The translations under genes were made by a program, and so were the position numbers. This document shows, piece by piece, positions 6,202-12,690 of a DNA stretch of 12,690 nt; position 1 is the first letter of the stretch, and each line of letters starts with the position of its first letter. A model generated the notes under the pieces. It saw nothing but the letters and a program-made list of their open reading frames with translations. It was not told the origin of the DNA and ran no database searches. The stretch is from Acidobacteriota bacterium (GTDB lineage Bacteria; Acidobacteriota; Terriglobia; Terriglobales; Acidobacteriaceae): positions 1 to 12,690 of the forward strand of contig JAJZIF010000057.1 of the NCBI GenBank assembly GCA_021810735.1, given 5' to 3'.

Positions 6202-8391
6202 ATGAGGTGTTTCTTGCAAACGCGGCTTGTATTCACGGCTCTGCTGGTCACAATCAGTGTGACGGCGCAACCGGTGCCATCTGGAAGGAAGTGGACACTG
6301 CACTCCGGCGCGCTCGAAATGAAGATTGAAGCGAACGGCGGACGGTTTGCATTCTCATTGGCGGGCACGCCGGTGATACCCGCAGATCCATCTGCGGGTA
6401 TCGTGCTCAACGGCAAGGCAGTGGATATTGAAGCTCGAACGCCATGTGCGTCGGCGCAGTGCACATTCCAGCTCTCCACGCACAGTGGAGACCGCGGAGG
6501 ATTGTTCGTGTCGTTGACTCCGCATCATGCCGCGTTGCTGTTGAAACCGGACGTGCCTGGCGAGGAAGTGCGCTTTCAGACCGCTGGCGCGGCTCCGGCT
6601 TATGGACTTGCGGACCACGCTGTGCTGAACCCCAACTACAACACTGACGTGACGGGTTTTGTGGACGACAGTTTTCTTTCCGGGCAAGGACTGACGCGGT
6701 TGGTCAGTAACTTCCTCATTTATCCTCAACAGCGGTTTGCCGCACTGCTGGTTGATCCTACGACGAAAATCGTTCACACCTCGAAAGAACAATTAGTTCA
6801 GGGCGTAGCGCACGCTGGGGCCACCGTCAATATGAACTATTACTTTGGGTCGCCGCATGACATCTATGCTGAATATCGACGGACGCGCATCGCCGCAGGG
6901 TATCCGGTGCTGCGCCCAAAGTATGAAATGTTTGGCGTCGGATGGGAAGCGTGGGGTGCGTTGGCATGGAAGACAGACCAGTCTTCGGTCAAGGACAGCG
7001 TCGATCGCTATCTCTCGCTCGGGTATCCGTTGCAATGGATTGTTATAGGCTCTGGATTCTGGCCAACCGGCGAACGCTTCGAGGCAACTACAAGTTTCGG
7101 CATGTTCAATTCATCGAAATATCCTGACCCCAGAGCGCTTATACAACATTTTCATCAAGAGAATCTAAAAGTGTTACTCGGTTTGCGGATTGCTTTTTTA
7201 CAGGACGGGCCGTATTCCAGAGAAGGCGTTGTGAATCGCTATTTCCTGGTGAAGGACGGGGTTGCTGAAGTCTTTCACGGCAGTTGGCCAAAGGGCCCCT
7301 ATTACCTGCTGGATGCGCACAATCCAAAGGCCCTGAACTGGTACATGAATCTCGTGAAGCTCTGGCAGAATTTTGGCGTGGATGGATTCAAGGAAGATTA
7401 TTACGGTTTTGGCGGTTTTGGATTGCGTGACGATAAAGTGGACCCTACGAACACGCGCCTGATGGCGGAAGGGGCGGATGTTATCGAGCGCAATGGCTAT
7501 CTTTCCTCAAACGGCGACTTGCACCGCATCAATGACTTCAACTATGACCAGAATCAGGATCGTGGCCCTGTAAATGCGCTTGCATTCGCATATTCAGGGT
7601 TCCCTCTGGTGTATCCAGATGTTGTAGGCGGCACTTTCAATGAAGACCACTTCTCAGTGAAGCGCACGCACCGAATGGAGATGTACATGATGCGCAACGC
7701 GCAGTGGGCGGCATTGCATAGCTCCATGGGCATGGGAGAGCCACCCTGGTCATTTGAAAAGCAGGTTGGCGACGTGATGCTTGCCGCCGCACGACTTCAT
7801 GCTCGTCTGCAACCTTATATATACAGCCAGGCGGTTCGATTTTCCCAGGATGGCTATCCGTGGGCGATGACACCGCTGCCCATCGCATTTCCTGACGACA
7901 AGTCGACCCTGGGCCGTGAAAACGCCACCGTTCGCGGGTATGAATGGATGATCGGAGATGCGTTGCTGGCAACACCTCTTTATGGGAACGACTACGCAGA
8001 GGCGACGACGAGGGACATCTATCTTCCTGCGGGAAACTGGATGGACATCGATACTGGAGAAATATATCGAGGGCCGAGAATGCTGAAAGACTTCGGCCTG
8101 CCGCCAGGCAAGACGCCGTTGTTCGTGGGCGGCTCGGGCATTCTGATCGAAAAGGAAAATAAGACGCTGATGGCTTGTATTTATCCTGTAAAGAAGCGTG
8201 GTCAGGAATTTTTTTCTTTATCCTCTCCAGAGAACAGCGTGAAAATCACGGTTTTTGTCCGTAACTGGAAACAAGTCCATGCGATCGATATAGCAACGCG
8301 CCGTTCTTTGCAAGGTCAATGGAAAAACCACGCATACACTTTTGCGATTGAAAAGGGACACGCATATCAAGTTCATTCGGAGGGAAGATGA
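6202..8391 (+). CDS. Secreted glycoside hydrolase family 31 (alpha-glycosidase)
   Basis: A 729-residue protein with an N-terminal signal peptide: MRCFLQTR, then a hydrophobic run VFTALLVTISV, with likely cleavage after TAQ near residue 23. An N-terminal beta domain is followed by the GH31 barrel. GVDGFKED (residues 392-399) carries the expected nucleophile D399, in the same K-x-D context as the YicI alpha-xylosidase type. The acid/base is probably D453 in NQDRGPVNA, or D449. PDVVGG (472-477) and GDALLATPLYG are further family landmarks. It should release a sugar from an alpha-linked oligosaccharide or glycoside in the periplasm or outside. Alpha-galactosidase, alpha-xylosidase and alpha-glucosidase remain possible; the dgo-type neighbours favour a galactose-like product. 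The start at 6202 has AACGAGGAG 4 nt upstream; ATG 6112 would place 30 charged residues before the signal sequence. It is the last clear gene of the operon. Confidence 0.85.
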   Translation: MRCFLQTRLVFTALLVTISVTAQPVPSGRKWTLHSGALEMKIEANGGRFAFSLAGTPVIPADPSAGIVLNGKAVDIEARTPCASAQCTFQLSTHSGDRGGLFVSLTPHHAALLLKPDVPGEEVRFQTAGAAPAYGLADHAVLNPNYNTDVTGFVDDSFLSGQGLTRLVSNFLIYPQQRFAALLVDPTTKIVHTSKEQLVQGVAHAGATVNMNYYFGSPHDIYAEYRRTRIAAGYPVLRPKYEMFGVGWEAWGALAWKTDQSSVKDSVDRYLSLGYPLQWIVIGSGFWPTGERFEATTSFGMFNSSKYPDPRALIQHFHQENLKVLLGLRIAFLQDGPYSREGVVNRYFLVKDGVAEVFHGSWPKGPYYLLDAHNPKALNWYMNLVKLWQNFGVDGFKEDYYGFGGFGLRDDKVDPTNTRLMAEGADVIERNGYLSSNGDLHRINDFNYDQNQDRGPVNALAFAYSGFPLVYPDVVGGTFNEDHFSVKRTHRMEMYMMRNAQWAALHSSMGMGEPPWSFEKQVGDVMLAAARLHARLQPYIYSQAVRFSQDGYPWAMTPLPIAFPDDKSTLGRENATVRGYEWMIGDALLATPLYGNDYAEATTRDIYLPAGNWMDIDTGEIYRGPRMLKDFGLPPGKTPLFVGGSGILIEKENKTLMACIYPVKKRGQEFFSLSSPENSVKITVFVRNWKQVHAIDIATRRSLQGQWKNHAYTFAIEKGHAYQVHSEGR
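6375..6402 (+). repeat. Perfect 12-bp-arm hairpin inside the GH31 coding sequence
   Basis: GATACCCGCAGA (6375-6386), a 4-nt loop TCCA and TCTGCGGGTATC (6391-6402) form an uninterrupted 12-bp stem. It encodes about residues 58-67, in the N-terminal beta domain, some 170 nt from the start codon. No T-run follows. Such a stem could affect translation, RNA decay or premature termination of the operon's distal gene, or be a palindromic insertion kept in frame. Confidence 0.8.
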
Positions 8392-8701
8392 AGAATGAAG
8401 GAAATCCATCGACTGTGAGCCTGCTTTGCTCTGGTCAATGTGTACAACCACCGCAAACGGCTGCTTACTCAGAAGGCATAGTGTGCCCGGAGCCTGCAAG
8501 GGCCTTACGAAACTCCGGGATTGACCTACAGTGCCAACGCTTTCAGGCATATGTTTGTTGCATGCAGCCTGCGGGTCGATGCATACTCTCTGCCGTCGTC
8601 AAATCAAGAATCCGTGCGGCCTGACCAGCCGCGATATCGAAACTCACGGATACGGCAGTCATAGGTAGGTTAGTGGTAAAGGTTTACGTAATGGTTCATC
8701 G
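8388..8701. other. 310-bp interval between convergent genes; possible decayed gene
   Basis: There is no convincing gene. An open frame starts at ATG 8388, overlapping the GH31 stop as ATGA behind a good GGAGGG site, and runs 78 codons to TGA near 8622. Its product is cysteine-rich and low in recognisable structure. In the next frame ATG 8395 reads MKEIHRL, a stop, then ACFALVNVYN, which could be a mutated signal peptide. That frame is interrupted again near 8479 and then stays open for about 60 codons. The strong ribosome site suggests that a translated operon gene once followed here. I assign no function. Confidence 0.3.
8486..8519 (+). terminator. Candidate stem-loop between the convergent GH31 and SDR genes
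   Basis: CCCGGAG (8486-8492) and CTCCGGG (8513-8519) are perfect 7-bp GC-rich arms. The 20-nt loop itself contains the near-palindrome AAGGGCCTT. No T-run follows on either strand, so it is not a typical intrinsic terminator. Its place about 95 bp after the operon's last gene and before the convergent SDR's end fits a weak bidirectional terminator or 3'-end stabiliser. Confidence 0.3.
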
Positions 8702-9478
8702 TTAGTCCCGCCAGCGACGCGCAATCAGCGCGCCACCATCGATGACATACGTCCCACCTGTGATAAAGGAAGATTCATCGGATGCTAGAAAGAGGGCCAG
8801 CTTGGCTACATCTTCCGGAGTTCCCAATCGGCCTAGTGGATGCCGTTTGATGTTGTTTATCCTCGCTTGTTCTGGATCAGGCGTGCCATGAAAAGAGGCT
8901 TGTAGCATGGGGGTGTCGATCGATGCTGGACAGATGCAATTCACACGAATTCCGTTCTCCGCCTGTTCCAGTGCAAGAGTGCGCGTAAAAGAAATGACAG
9001 CGCCCTTGGATGCAGCGTATGCTGCCATTCCCGGAGCACCAACAATCCCGGTAATTGAAGCATTGTTTACGATGACACCGCTCTTGTGAGTGATCATGCT
9101 GGGCAATACAGCGCGGCAGCAGTAGAAAAGACCTTTGGTGTTAACTGCAAGCACACGGTCGAGTTCTCCATCTGTAATATCGACAACGCTAGAGAACGAC
9201 GTGATAGCAGCATTGTTGTAAAGAATATCTATCCTTCCAAATCTATCTTCTACTTGACGAGTTACATTTATCGCCTCCGCCGAACTAGAAATATCCAATG
9301 GAATCGCAAGAGATCGACCTCCAGCAGAGGTAATAATTCTCACTGTTTCTTCTGCAGCATTGCACCTGAGATCGGTCGCAATGACCTGTGCGCCTTCCTG
9401 TGCAAAGAGCAGTGCAGATGAACGTCCAATACCGCCACCCGCGCCTGTCACTATGGCGATCTTGTCCTTCAGGCGCAT
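8702..9478 (-). CDS. Short-chain dehydrogenase/reductase, probable sugar dehydrogenase
   Basis: A 258-residue classical SDR. It has the TGAGGGIG dinucleotide-binding motif (residues 11-18), an aspartate at the end of beta strand 2 (D36 in ATDL) that favours NAD over NADP, NNA (88-90), the structural asparagine N113, and the catalytic S141, Y154 and K158 in NNASITG and YAASK. The C-terminus has FITGGTYVIDGG. It probably oxidises the sugar released by the GH31 enzyme (for example galactose) to its lactone or aldonate; the substrate is inferred from context. It is transcribed divergently from the GntR gene and convergently to the glycosidase. The ATG at 9478 gives the full Rossmann fold; the ribosome site is weak (AGG about 7 nt upstream). 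Its C-terminus resembles the dead SDR at 1811-2156, so this copy may now supply the lost function. Confidence 0.85.
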   Translation of the reverse strand: MRLKDKIAIVTGAGGGIGRSSALLFAQEGAQVIATDLRCNAAEETVRIITSAGGRSLAIPLDISSSAEAINVTRQVEDRFGRIDILYNNAAITSFSSVVDITDGELDRVLAVNTKGLFYCCRAVLPSMITHKSGVIVNNASITGIVGAPGMAAYAASKGAVISFTRTLALEQAENGIRVNCICPASIDTPMLQASFHGTPDPEQARINNIKRHPLGRLGTPEDVAKLALFLASDESSFITGGTYVIDGGALIARRWRD

Positions 9479-9576
9479 AGTAAGCCTGAACTCAAAGAGG
9501 TTTGCGATGTGGTACTTTCAACTTCAGATGGAGGTGCTGTACTCATCTTCGAAGGGCCTCGGTGTATGTTTTGGAT

Positions 9577-9594
9577 CCTACATTTAGATGTAGG
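9577..9594. promoter_or_regulatory. Probable operator palindrome in the SDR/GntR divergent intergenic region
   Basis: CCTACAT-TTAG-ATGTAGG is a perfect 7-bp inverted repeat with a 4-nt centre. It begins 3 nt beyond the -10 hexamer of the minus-strand SDR promoter, so it covers the expected start site, a classic repressor position. Symmetric sites of this size are typical of dimeric GntR/FCD regulators, and the regulator gene starts about 80 bp away. Assigning the site to that regulator is inference. Confidence 0.6.
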
Positions 9595-9596
9595 CA

Positions 9597-9637
9597 ACTG
9601 TAGCAATGGGTGCCTCGCAATGTCAAGTGTGATATGT
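9597..9637 (-). promoter_or_regulatory. Sigma-70-type promoter of the SDR gene
   Basis: On the minus strand, a consensus -35 TTGACA (9626-9621) is followed after 18 nt by the -10 TACAGT (9602-9597). The upstream flank ACATATCACAC nearly matches the one before the promoter at 1689-1731. About 119 nt separate the -10 from the SDR start codon, a fairly long leader that contains the palindrome. Confidence 0.6.
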
Positions 9638-9672
9638 TAGATTTTTAGTTTCATGCATTAACGAAATGCGCT

Positions 9673-10386
9673 ATGATGTCTCAGGAGTTCACATCGGTGA
9701 AAATTACGAAGGTAAAGAGGGAACGCGCCAGCGATGCGGTGATTCACATTCTCCGCGAGAGCATTCTTGATCAGACTTTTTCACCAGGGGAAAGACTCGA
9801 CGTCAAAATGCTTGCCAGCAAGCTCGACGTAAGCTTGACTCCCGTGAAGGATGCCATCAACAGGCTCGTAGTTGAAGGACTGATCGAACTTCGGCCCCGT
9901 AGCGGTACGTTTGTGTCCTCTCTTTCCCCTAAGGACATTGAGGAGACTTTAGCTGTGAGGCGCGCACTCGAGTGCCTGGCAGCGGAGACCGTGATTAAAA
10001 ATATTACGGATGAAGACCTCGCGGATTTTAAGGACTTAGTCGAGGCACTCGGGTGTCCAGTGGAAAGCGAGCGGGATCGCCAACAGCATGAGCGCAGGAA
10101 TTATGAATTTCACCAGCGTTTCGTGGAGCTTTCCGGAAATAGCAGAATCGTTGAGATATATCACAAATTGAATGCGCATATCAAGATCGCGCGCGTGCAT
10201 TACGCCAGCGACAGTTGGGCACAACGTCTACGAGCTGAACAAGCTGAACATCGCAAAATTCTCGATGGTTTAGAGAAGCGTAACATTCGAACGTTGCAAC
10301 GAGCTTTGGGCGAGCACATTACCCGCGCAACAGCGGCCTTGGTGAACGATCTGAAACGAAAAGCGCGGGCTAAAAAGGAGGAATAA
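9673..10386 (+). CDS. GntR-family transcriptional regulator, FCD (FadR-like) type
   Basis: A 237-residue regulator. The N-terminal winged helix-turn-helix spans about residues 18-83, with the recognition region MLASKLDVSLTPVKDAINRL and the wing RPRSGTFVS. The C-terminal all-helical FCD domain holds ligand or metal ligands H147 (NYEFHQRF), H193 (AEHRKIL) and H215 (LGEHI). The usual first acidic ligand (D-x-x-x-H) is N143 here. FCD regulators commonly bind sugar acids or their breakdown products and are released from DNA by them. It is divergent from the SDR and likely controls both directions through the palindrome at 9577-9594. Tandem ATGs at 9673 and 9676 are possible starts, and neither has a good ribosome site. 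The dehydratase gene follows after 2 nt, so it is cotranscribed. Confidence 0.88.
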   Translation: MMSQEFTSVKITKVKRERASDAVIHILRESILDQTFSPGERLDVKMLASKLDVSLTPVKDAINRLVVEGLIELRPRSGTFVSSLSPKDIEETLAVRRALECLAAETVIKNITDEDLADFKDLVEALGCPVESERDRQQHERRNYEFHQRFVELSGNSRIVEIYHKLNAHIKIARVHYASDSWAQRLRAEQAEHRKILDGLEKRNIRTLQRALGEHITRATAALVNDLKRKARAKKEE

Positions 10387-10388
10387 TT

Positions 10389-11582
10389 TTGTCCGGTTCC
10401 CAGATCAGGAAATTGGAGTCGTGGGCCGTTTGCATCCCTCGCGACTACGCTTCAGATCGCGGGAGCGCGGGCTCTCCAGCCAGCCTTATCAACGCGGACT
10501 GTAAGTATTCCCGCGCAGAAAACTATGGCACGGTTTACTCGCGGTTCATTGAAACTACCCTGATAAGAGTCACGACAGAGGACGGCGTATCCGGATGGGG
10601 CGAGGCGCAGGCCCCAGTCGCACCGGAAATCGCTCAAAGCGTCGTCACACATCTGTTGGGCCCTTTACTTCTCGGCCAAGACGTCAGCTCTCCCGTGCGC
10701 ATTCGGAACATGCTTTATGATGCGATGCGAGTTCGTGGTCACAGTGGAGGCTTCTACATCGATGCGCTCTCTTCCATCGACTGCGCTCTTTGGGACATAC
10801 TCGGCAAACGCTGTGGTCATCCGATCTACCGCTTATTAGGCGGCCCTGTGCATGAATGCTTGCCCATATATATATCTGGACTGCCCGGAAAAACGATTGA
10901 AGAACAATTGGCCAAAGCAGAGGGGTATGTGCAAGCAGGAGTGCGTGCCTTTAAAGTCTTTATGACTGCCAAGCCATCCGACTGTTTGTCTCTGGTGGAA
11001 GGTCTTCGTCGACGCTTTTCAGATGCAATCGAAATATTTGTCGATGCTCTATGGCGGCTTGATGTGACTGCTGCAATCAGATTTGCAAAGGCCCTGGCAG
11101 CTTACGAGGTCGGCTGGCTTGAGGCGCCACTCATTCCAGAAGACGTGGAGGGTCATCGACGTCTGGCGCAGCATTCTCCAATCCGAATTGCACTCGGAGA
11201 AAGTTATCGCACCACCCATGAAATTCTTCCATTCCTTGAGGCCAGAGCTGTACAGGTGCTTCAACCGGATCTCGGACGCAGCGGCATCACGGAAGGCATG
11301 AGGATTGCGTCGCTCTCGGCTTCGTTTCACGTTTCCATCGCCCCTCATGTCAGCATTAGTCTCGGACCGCAGATTGCCACAGCAATACACTGCGCAGCTG
11401 CATGGCCAAATCTGATGTATGTGGAGTGCAATCCTTCGGTTTTCCAAATCGCGAATCGTTTTCAGACATCCAGTTTTCTACTGTCGGACGGAATGCTATC
11501 CCTCCCAATCGGTCCCGGGCTGGGAGTGGAACTTATTGACGGTTCTCTTGCCGAATATTCAACCATTCATGTTTTTGAATGA
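10389..11582 (+). CDS. Enolase-superfamily sugar-acid dehydratase-like protein (mandelate racemase subgroup)
   Basis: A 397-residue protein with an N-terminal capping domain and a C-terminal barrel. The three metal ligands are D219 (FVDALWRLD), E245 (WLEAPL) and E271 (LGESYR), spaced exactly 26 residues apart. The His-Asp dyad of the mandelate racemase subgroup is D294 (QPDLGRSG) and H320 (APHVSIS). The second-strand K-x-K pair is reduced to K189-V-F191, so one catalytic lysine position is phenylalanine. Dehydration of an aldonate (for example galactonate or a related acid) to a 2-keto-3-deoxy acid would supply the kinase of the left operon; racemase or cycloisomerase roles are less likely in this context. 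The start is TTG at 10389 behind AAAGGAGG, with about 7 nt spacing, inside the end of the regulator gene. Confidence 0.82.
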   Translation: MSGSQIRKLESWAVCIPRDYASDRGSAGSPASLINADCKYSRAENYGTVYSRFIETTLIRVTTEDGVSGWGEAQAPVAPEIAQSVVTHLLGPLLLGQDVSSPVRIRNMLYDAMRVRGHSGGFYIDALSSIDCALWDILGKRCGHPIYRLLGGPVHECLPIYISGLPGKTIEEQLAKAEGYVQAGVRAFKVFMTAKPSDCLSLVEGLRRRFSDAIEIFVDALWRLDVTAAIRFAKALAAYEVGWLEAPLIPEDVEGHRRLAQHSPIRIALGESYRTTHEILPFLEARAVQVLQPDLGRSGITEGMRIASLSASFHVSIAPHVSISLGPQIATAIHCAAAWPNLMYVECNPSVFQIANRFQTSSFLLSDGMLSLPIGPGLGVELIDGSLAEYSTIHVFE

Positions 11583-11621
11583 CCTAGTCTCCAACCATCG
11601 CGGGTGTTTAGGAGGTAAAAC

Positions 11622-12524
11622 GTGCAATACCTTAAAGGCATAATTCCGATTGTCAATACTACATTTCGTGAAGACGGGAGCCTCGATCTCGATAGCCAGC
11701 GCAGATTGGTGCAACACCTGATCGGCCAGGGAGTGCATGCCATCGCGCTGTTCGGGAATGCCGGTGAAGGGTATGCGCTTATGGAATCGGAGCGCGATGA
11801 ACTCATGAGTGCGATTATCAGGGAAATCCGGGGTAAAGTTCCCGTTGTTGTCAGCACCGGTCACAGTGGAACAGATGCCGCTATTCAGATCAGCCGTGCA
11901 GCGGAAATTGCTGGCGCCGACGCCCTCATGATTCTGCCGCCATCTTTTCTTAAACCTGATTCCCAAAGCATCTTTACTTACTTTGCGGCCATTTCCAATG
12001 CCGTTCGCATTCCGATTATGGTGCAGGATGCGCCTCTTATGACCCAGGTCAGCATGCCGTCATCGCTGATAGCGCGCATGGGACGCGAACTTGAGCATAT
12101 CGAGTATGCAAAGATCGAGGCCCCTCCCACCGCGCCTAAGATCACCGAACTTGTTACCGAAGCTGATGGTTCAATTGCCGCATTCGGTGGACTAAACGGA
12201 AATTTCTTAATCGAGGAATTAGACCGAGGGTCACAAGGAATCATGCCAGGTAGCGATTTGTGTGCAGCATTTGTCCATATCTGGGATCTTTACCAGAATG
12301 GGGACCGCGTCGCGGCGCGTGCCGAATTCCGAAGATATCTCCCTCTGATTCGCTACGAACTTCAGCCCGGTCTGGGCGTTTCAGTCATGAAACACAACCT
12401 CGCCGCCCAAGGAGTGATTGCCTGCGCCCGCGTGCGACACCCAACACGGACTCTGGATGCTATAGGAATAAGAGAAATATCAGAGTTACGTTCCGAGATA
12501 ACGACGAACATTGGCAGTGTTTGA
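11622..12524 (+). CDS. DapA/NAL-family lyase with a non-standard active site
   Basis: A 300-residue member of the dihydrodipicolinate synthase/N-acetylneuraminate lyase family, of normal length. The Schiff-base lysine is K164 in EYAKIEAPP, and the pyruvate carboxylate loop is GNAGEG (45-50). The catalytic tyrosine of the family (PxxxYNxP) is replaced: the strand reads PIMVQDAP, with Q135 in its place. The TT of the GTTGE loop is also changed (N46-A47). It is therefore unlikely to be a true lysine-pathway DapA. A retro-aldolase, dehydratase or decarboxylating lyase acting on a 2-keto-3-deoxy sugar acid fits the operon, possibly as a non-phosphorylating route beside dgoK-dgoA. The start is GTG at 11622 with GGAGGT 5 nt upstream. 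It is 39 nt after the dehydratase and probably cotranscribed with it. Confidence 0.83.
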   Translation: MQYLKGIIPIVNTTFREDGSLDLDSQRRLVQHLIGQGVHAIALFGNAGEGYALMESERDELMSAIIREIRGKVPVVVSTGHSGTDAAIQISRAAEIAGADALMILPPSFLKPDSQSIFTYFAAISNAVRIPIMVQDAPLMTQVSMPSSLIARMGRELEHIEYAKIEAPPTAPKITELVTEADGSIAAFGGLNGNFLIEELDRGSQGIMPGSDLCAAFVHIWDLYQNGDRVAARAEFRRYLPLIRYELQPGLGVSVMKHNLAAQGVIACARVRHPTRTLDAIGIREISELRSEITTNIGSV

Positions 12525-12588
12525 TCTTACACCTGCTGTAATTGTTTAGGGAGGGTGGATTCAAGGTACCAGGGCAATCGCATGAACG

Positions 12589-12690
12589 TCATCTGAGTCC
12601 AAGAAGCTCGGCGCGGTAGATGTCGGAGGTGGCGGCGATGAGCCTTCTTGCTTTGATGCCGCCTTTTCGCTTGATTGGATCGAGGCGTAT
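12589..12690 (-). CDS. C-terminal fragment of an unidentified protein (partial)
   Basis: On the minus strand, 33 codons are open from the right edge to a TGA at 12591-12589. They encode a basic tail (IRLDPIKRKGGIKARRLI, then AATSDIYRAELLGLR). I do not recognise the family. The gene converges on the lyase gene; the 64 bp between them hold no clear terminator. A mobile-element protein is possible given the left border, but this is not supported. Confidence 0.35.
   Translation of the reverse strand: MRLDPIKRKGGIKARRLIAATSDIYRAELLGLR

Noticed and set aside
2144..8391. Sulfoquinovose (sulfo-Entner-Doudoroff) locus
   Set aside because: GH31, SDR, MFS and GntR are reminiscent of it, but that route needs no sugar-acid kinase, and a clear dgoK is present.
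9655..9669. GCATT-N5-AATGC inverted repeat before the GntR gene
   Set aside because: Five-base arms are common by chance; no second copy or promoter context supports it.
1..12690. CRISPR arrays, tRNA, rRNA, defence or toxin-antitoxin systems
   Set aside because: No regularly spaced repeats, no tRNA-like cloverleaf or rRNA sequence and no such protein families were seen.

Overview
The window looks like a chromosomal sugar-acid catabolism island from a moderately GC-rich Gram-negative bacterium. A member of the Acidobacteriota or a similar soil or plant-associated group is my guess, based on gene content and codon style; nothing in the sequence fixes the taxon. Transposon debris borders it on the left, and an unidentified partial ORF runs off the right edge.

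Layout: 1-107 holds the last 23 codons of a protein that may be another transposase. 108-1508 is a complete IS4-type insertion sequence with 21-bp inverted repeats at both ends, but its transposase (minus strand) carries a frameshift and an in-frame stop. 1509-2156 contains a well-formed promoter and the decayed remains of a short-chain dehydrogenase/reductase (SDR) gene. From about 2144 to 8391 runs a tight plus-strand operon: aldose-epimerase-like protein (DUF4432 type), TTG-started MFS sugar-acid transporter, KDPG/KDPGal aldolase (dgoA/eda type), 2-keto-3-deoxy-galactonate kinase (dgoK type), and a secreted GH31 glycosidase. The first four coding regions overlap end to start. 8392-8701 has no convincing gene. 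An intact SDR lies on the minus strand (8702-9478). Divergent from it runs a plus-strand unit: a GntR/FCD regulator, an enolase-superfamily dehydratase-like protein (mandelate racemase subgroup, TTG start) and a DapA/NAL-family lyase (GTG start).

Putting the parts together (inference): GH31 releases a sugar outside the cytoplasm; the epimerase-like protein handles anomers; the MFS protein imports the sugar or sugar acid; the SDR oxidises the sugar to an aldonate or lactone; the enolase-superfamily enzyme dehydrates the aldonate to a 2-keto-3-deoxy acid; the kinase and class I aldolase split it into pyruvate and a triose phosphate. This is a De Ley-Doudoroff-like route. The DapA-family protein would be a second, non-phosphorylating lyase, or act on a different keto-deoxy acid.

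The most interesting non-coding signals are: (i) the promoter before the dead SDR and the promoter of the live SDR share hexamers, an 18-nt spacer and a conserved upstream flank; (ii) a perfect 7-bp palindrome sits just downstream of the live SDR's -10, where a repressor would bind; (iii) a perfect 12-bp-arm hairpin lies inside the GH31 coding sequence.
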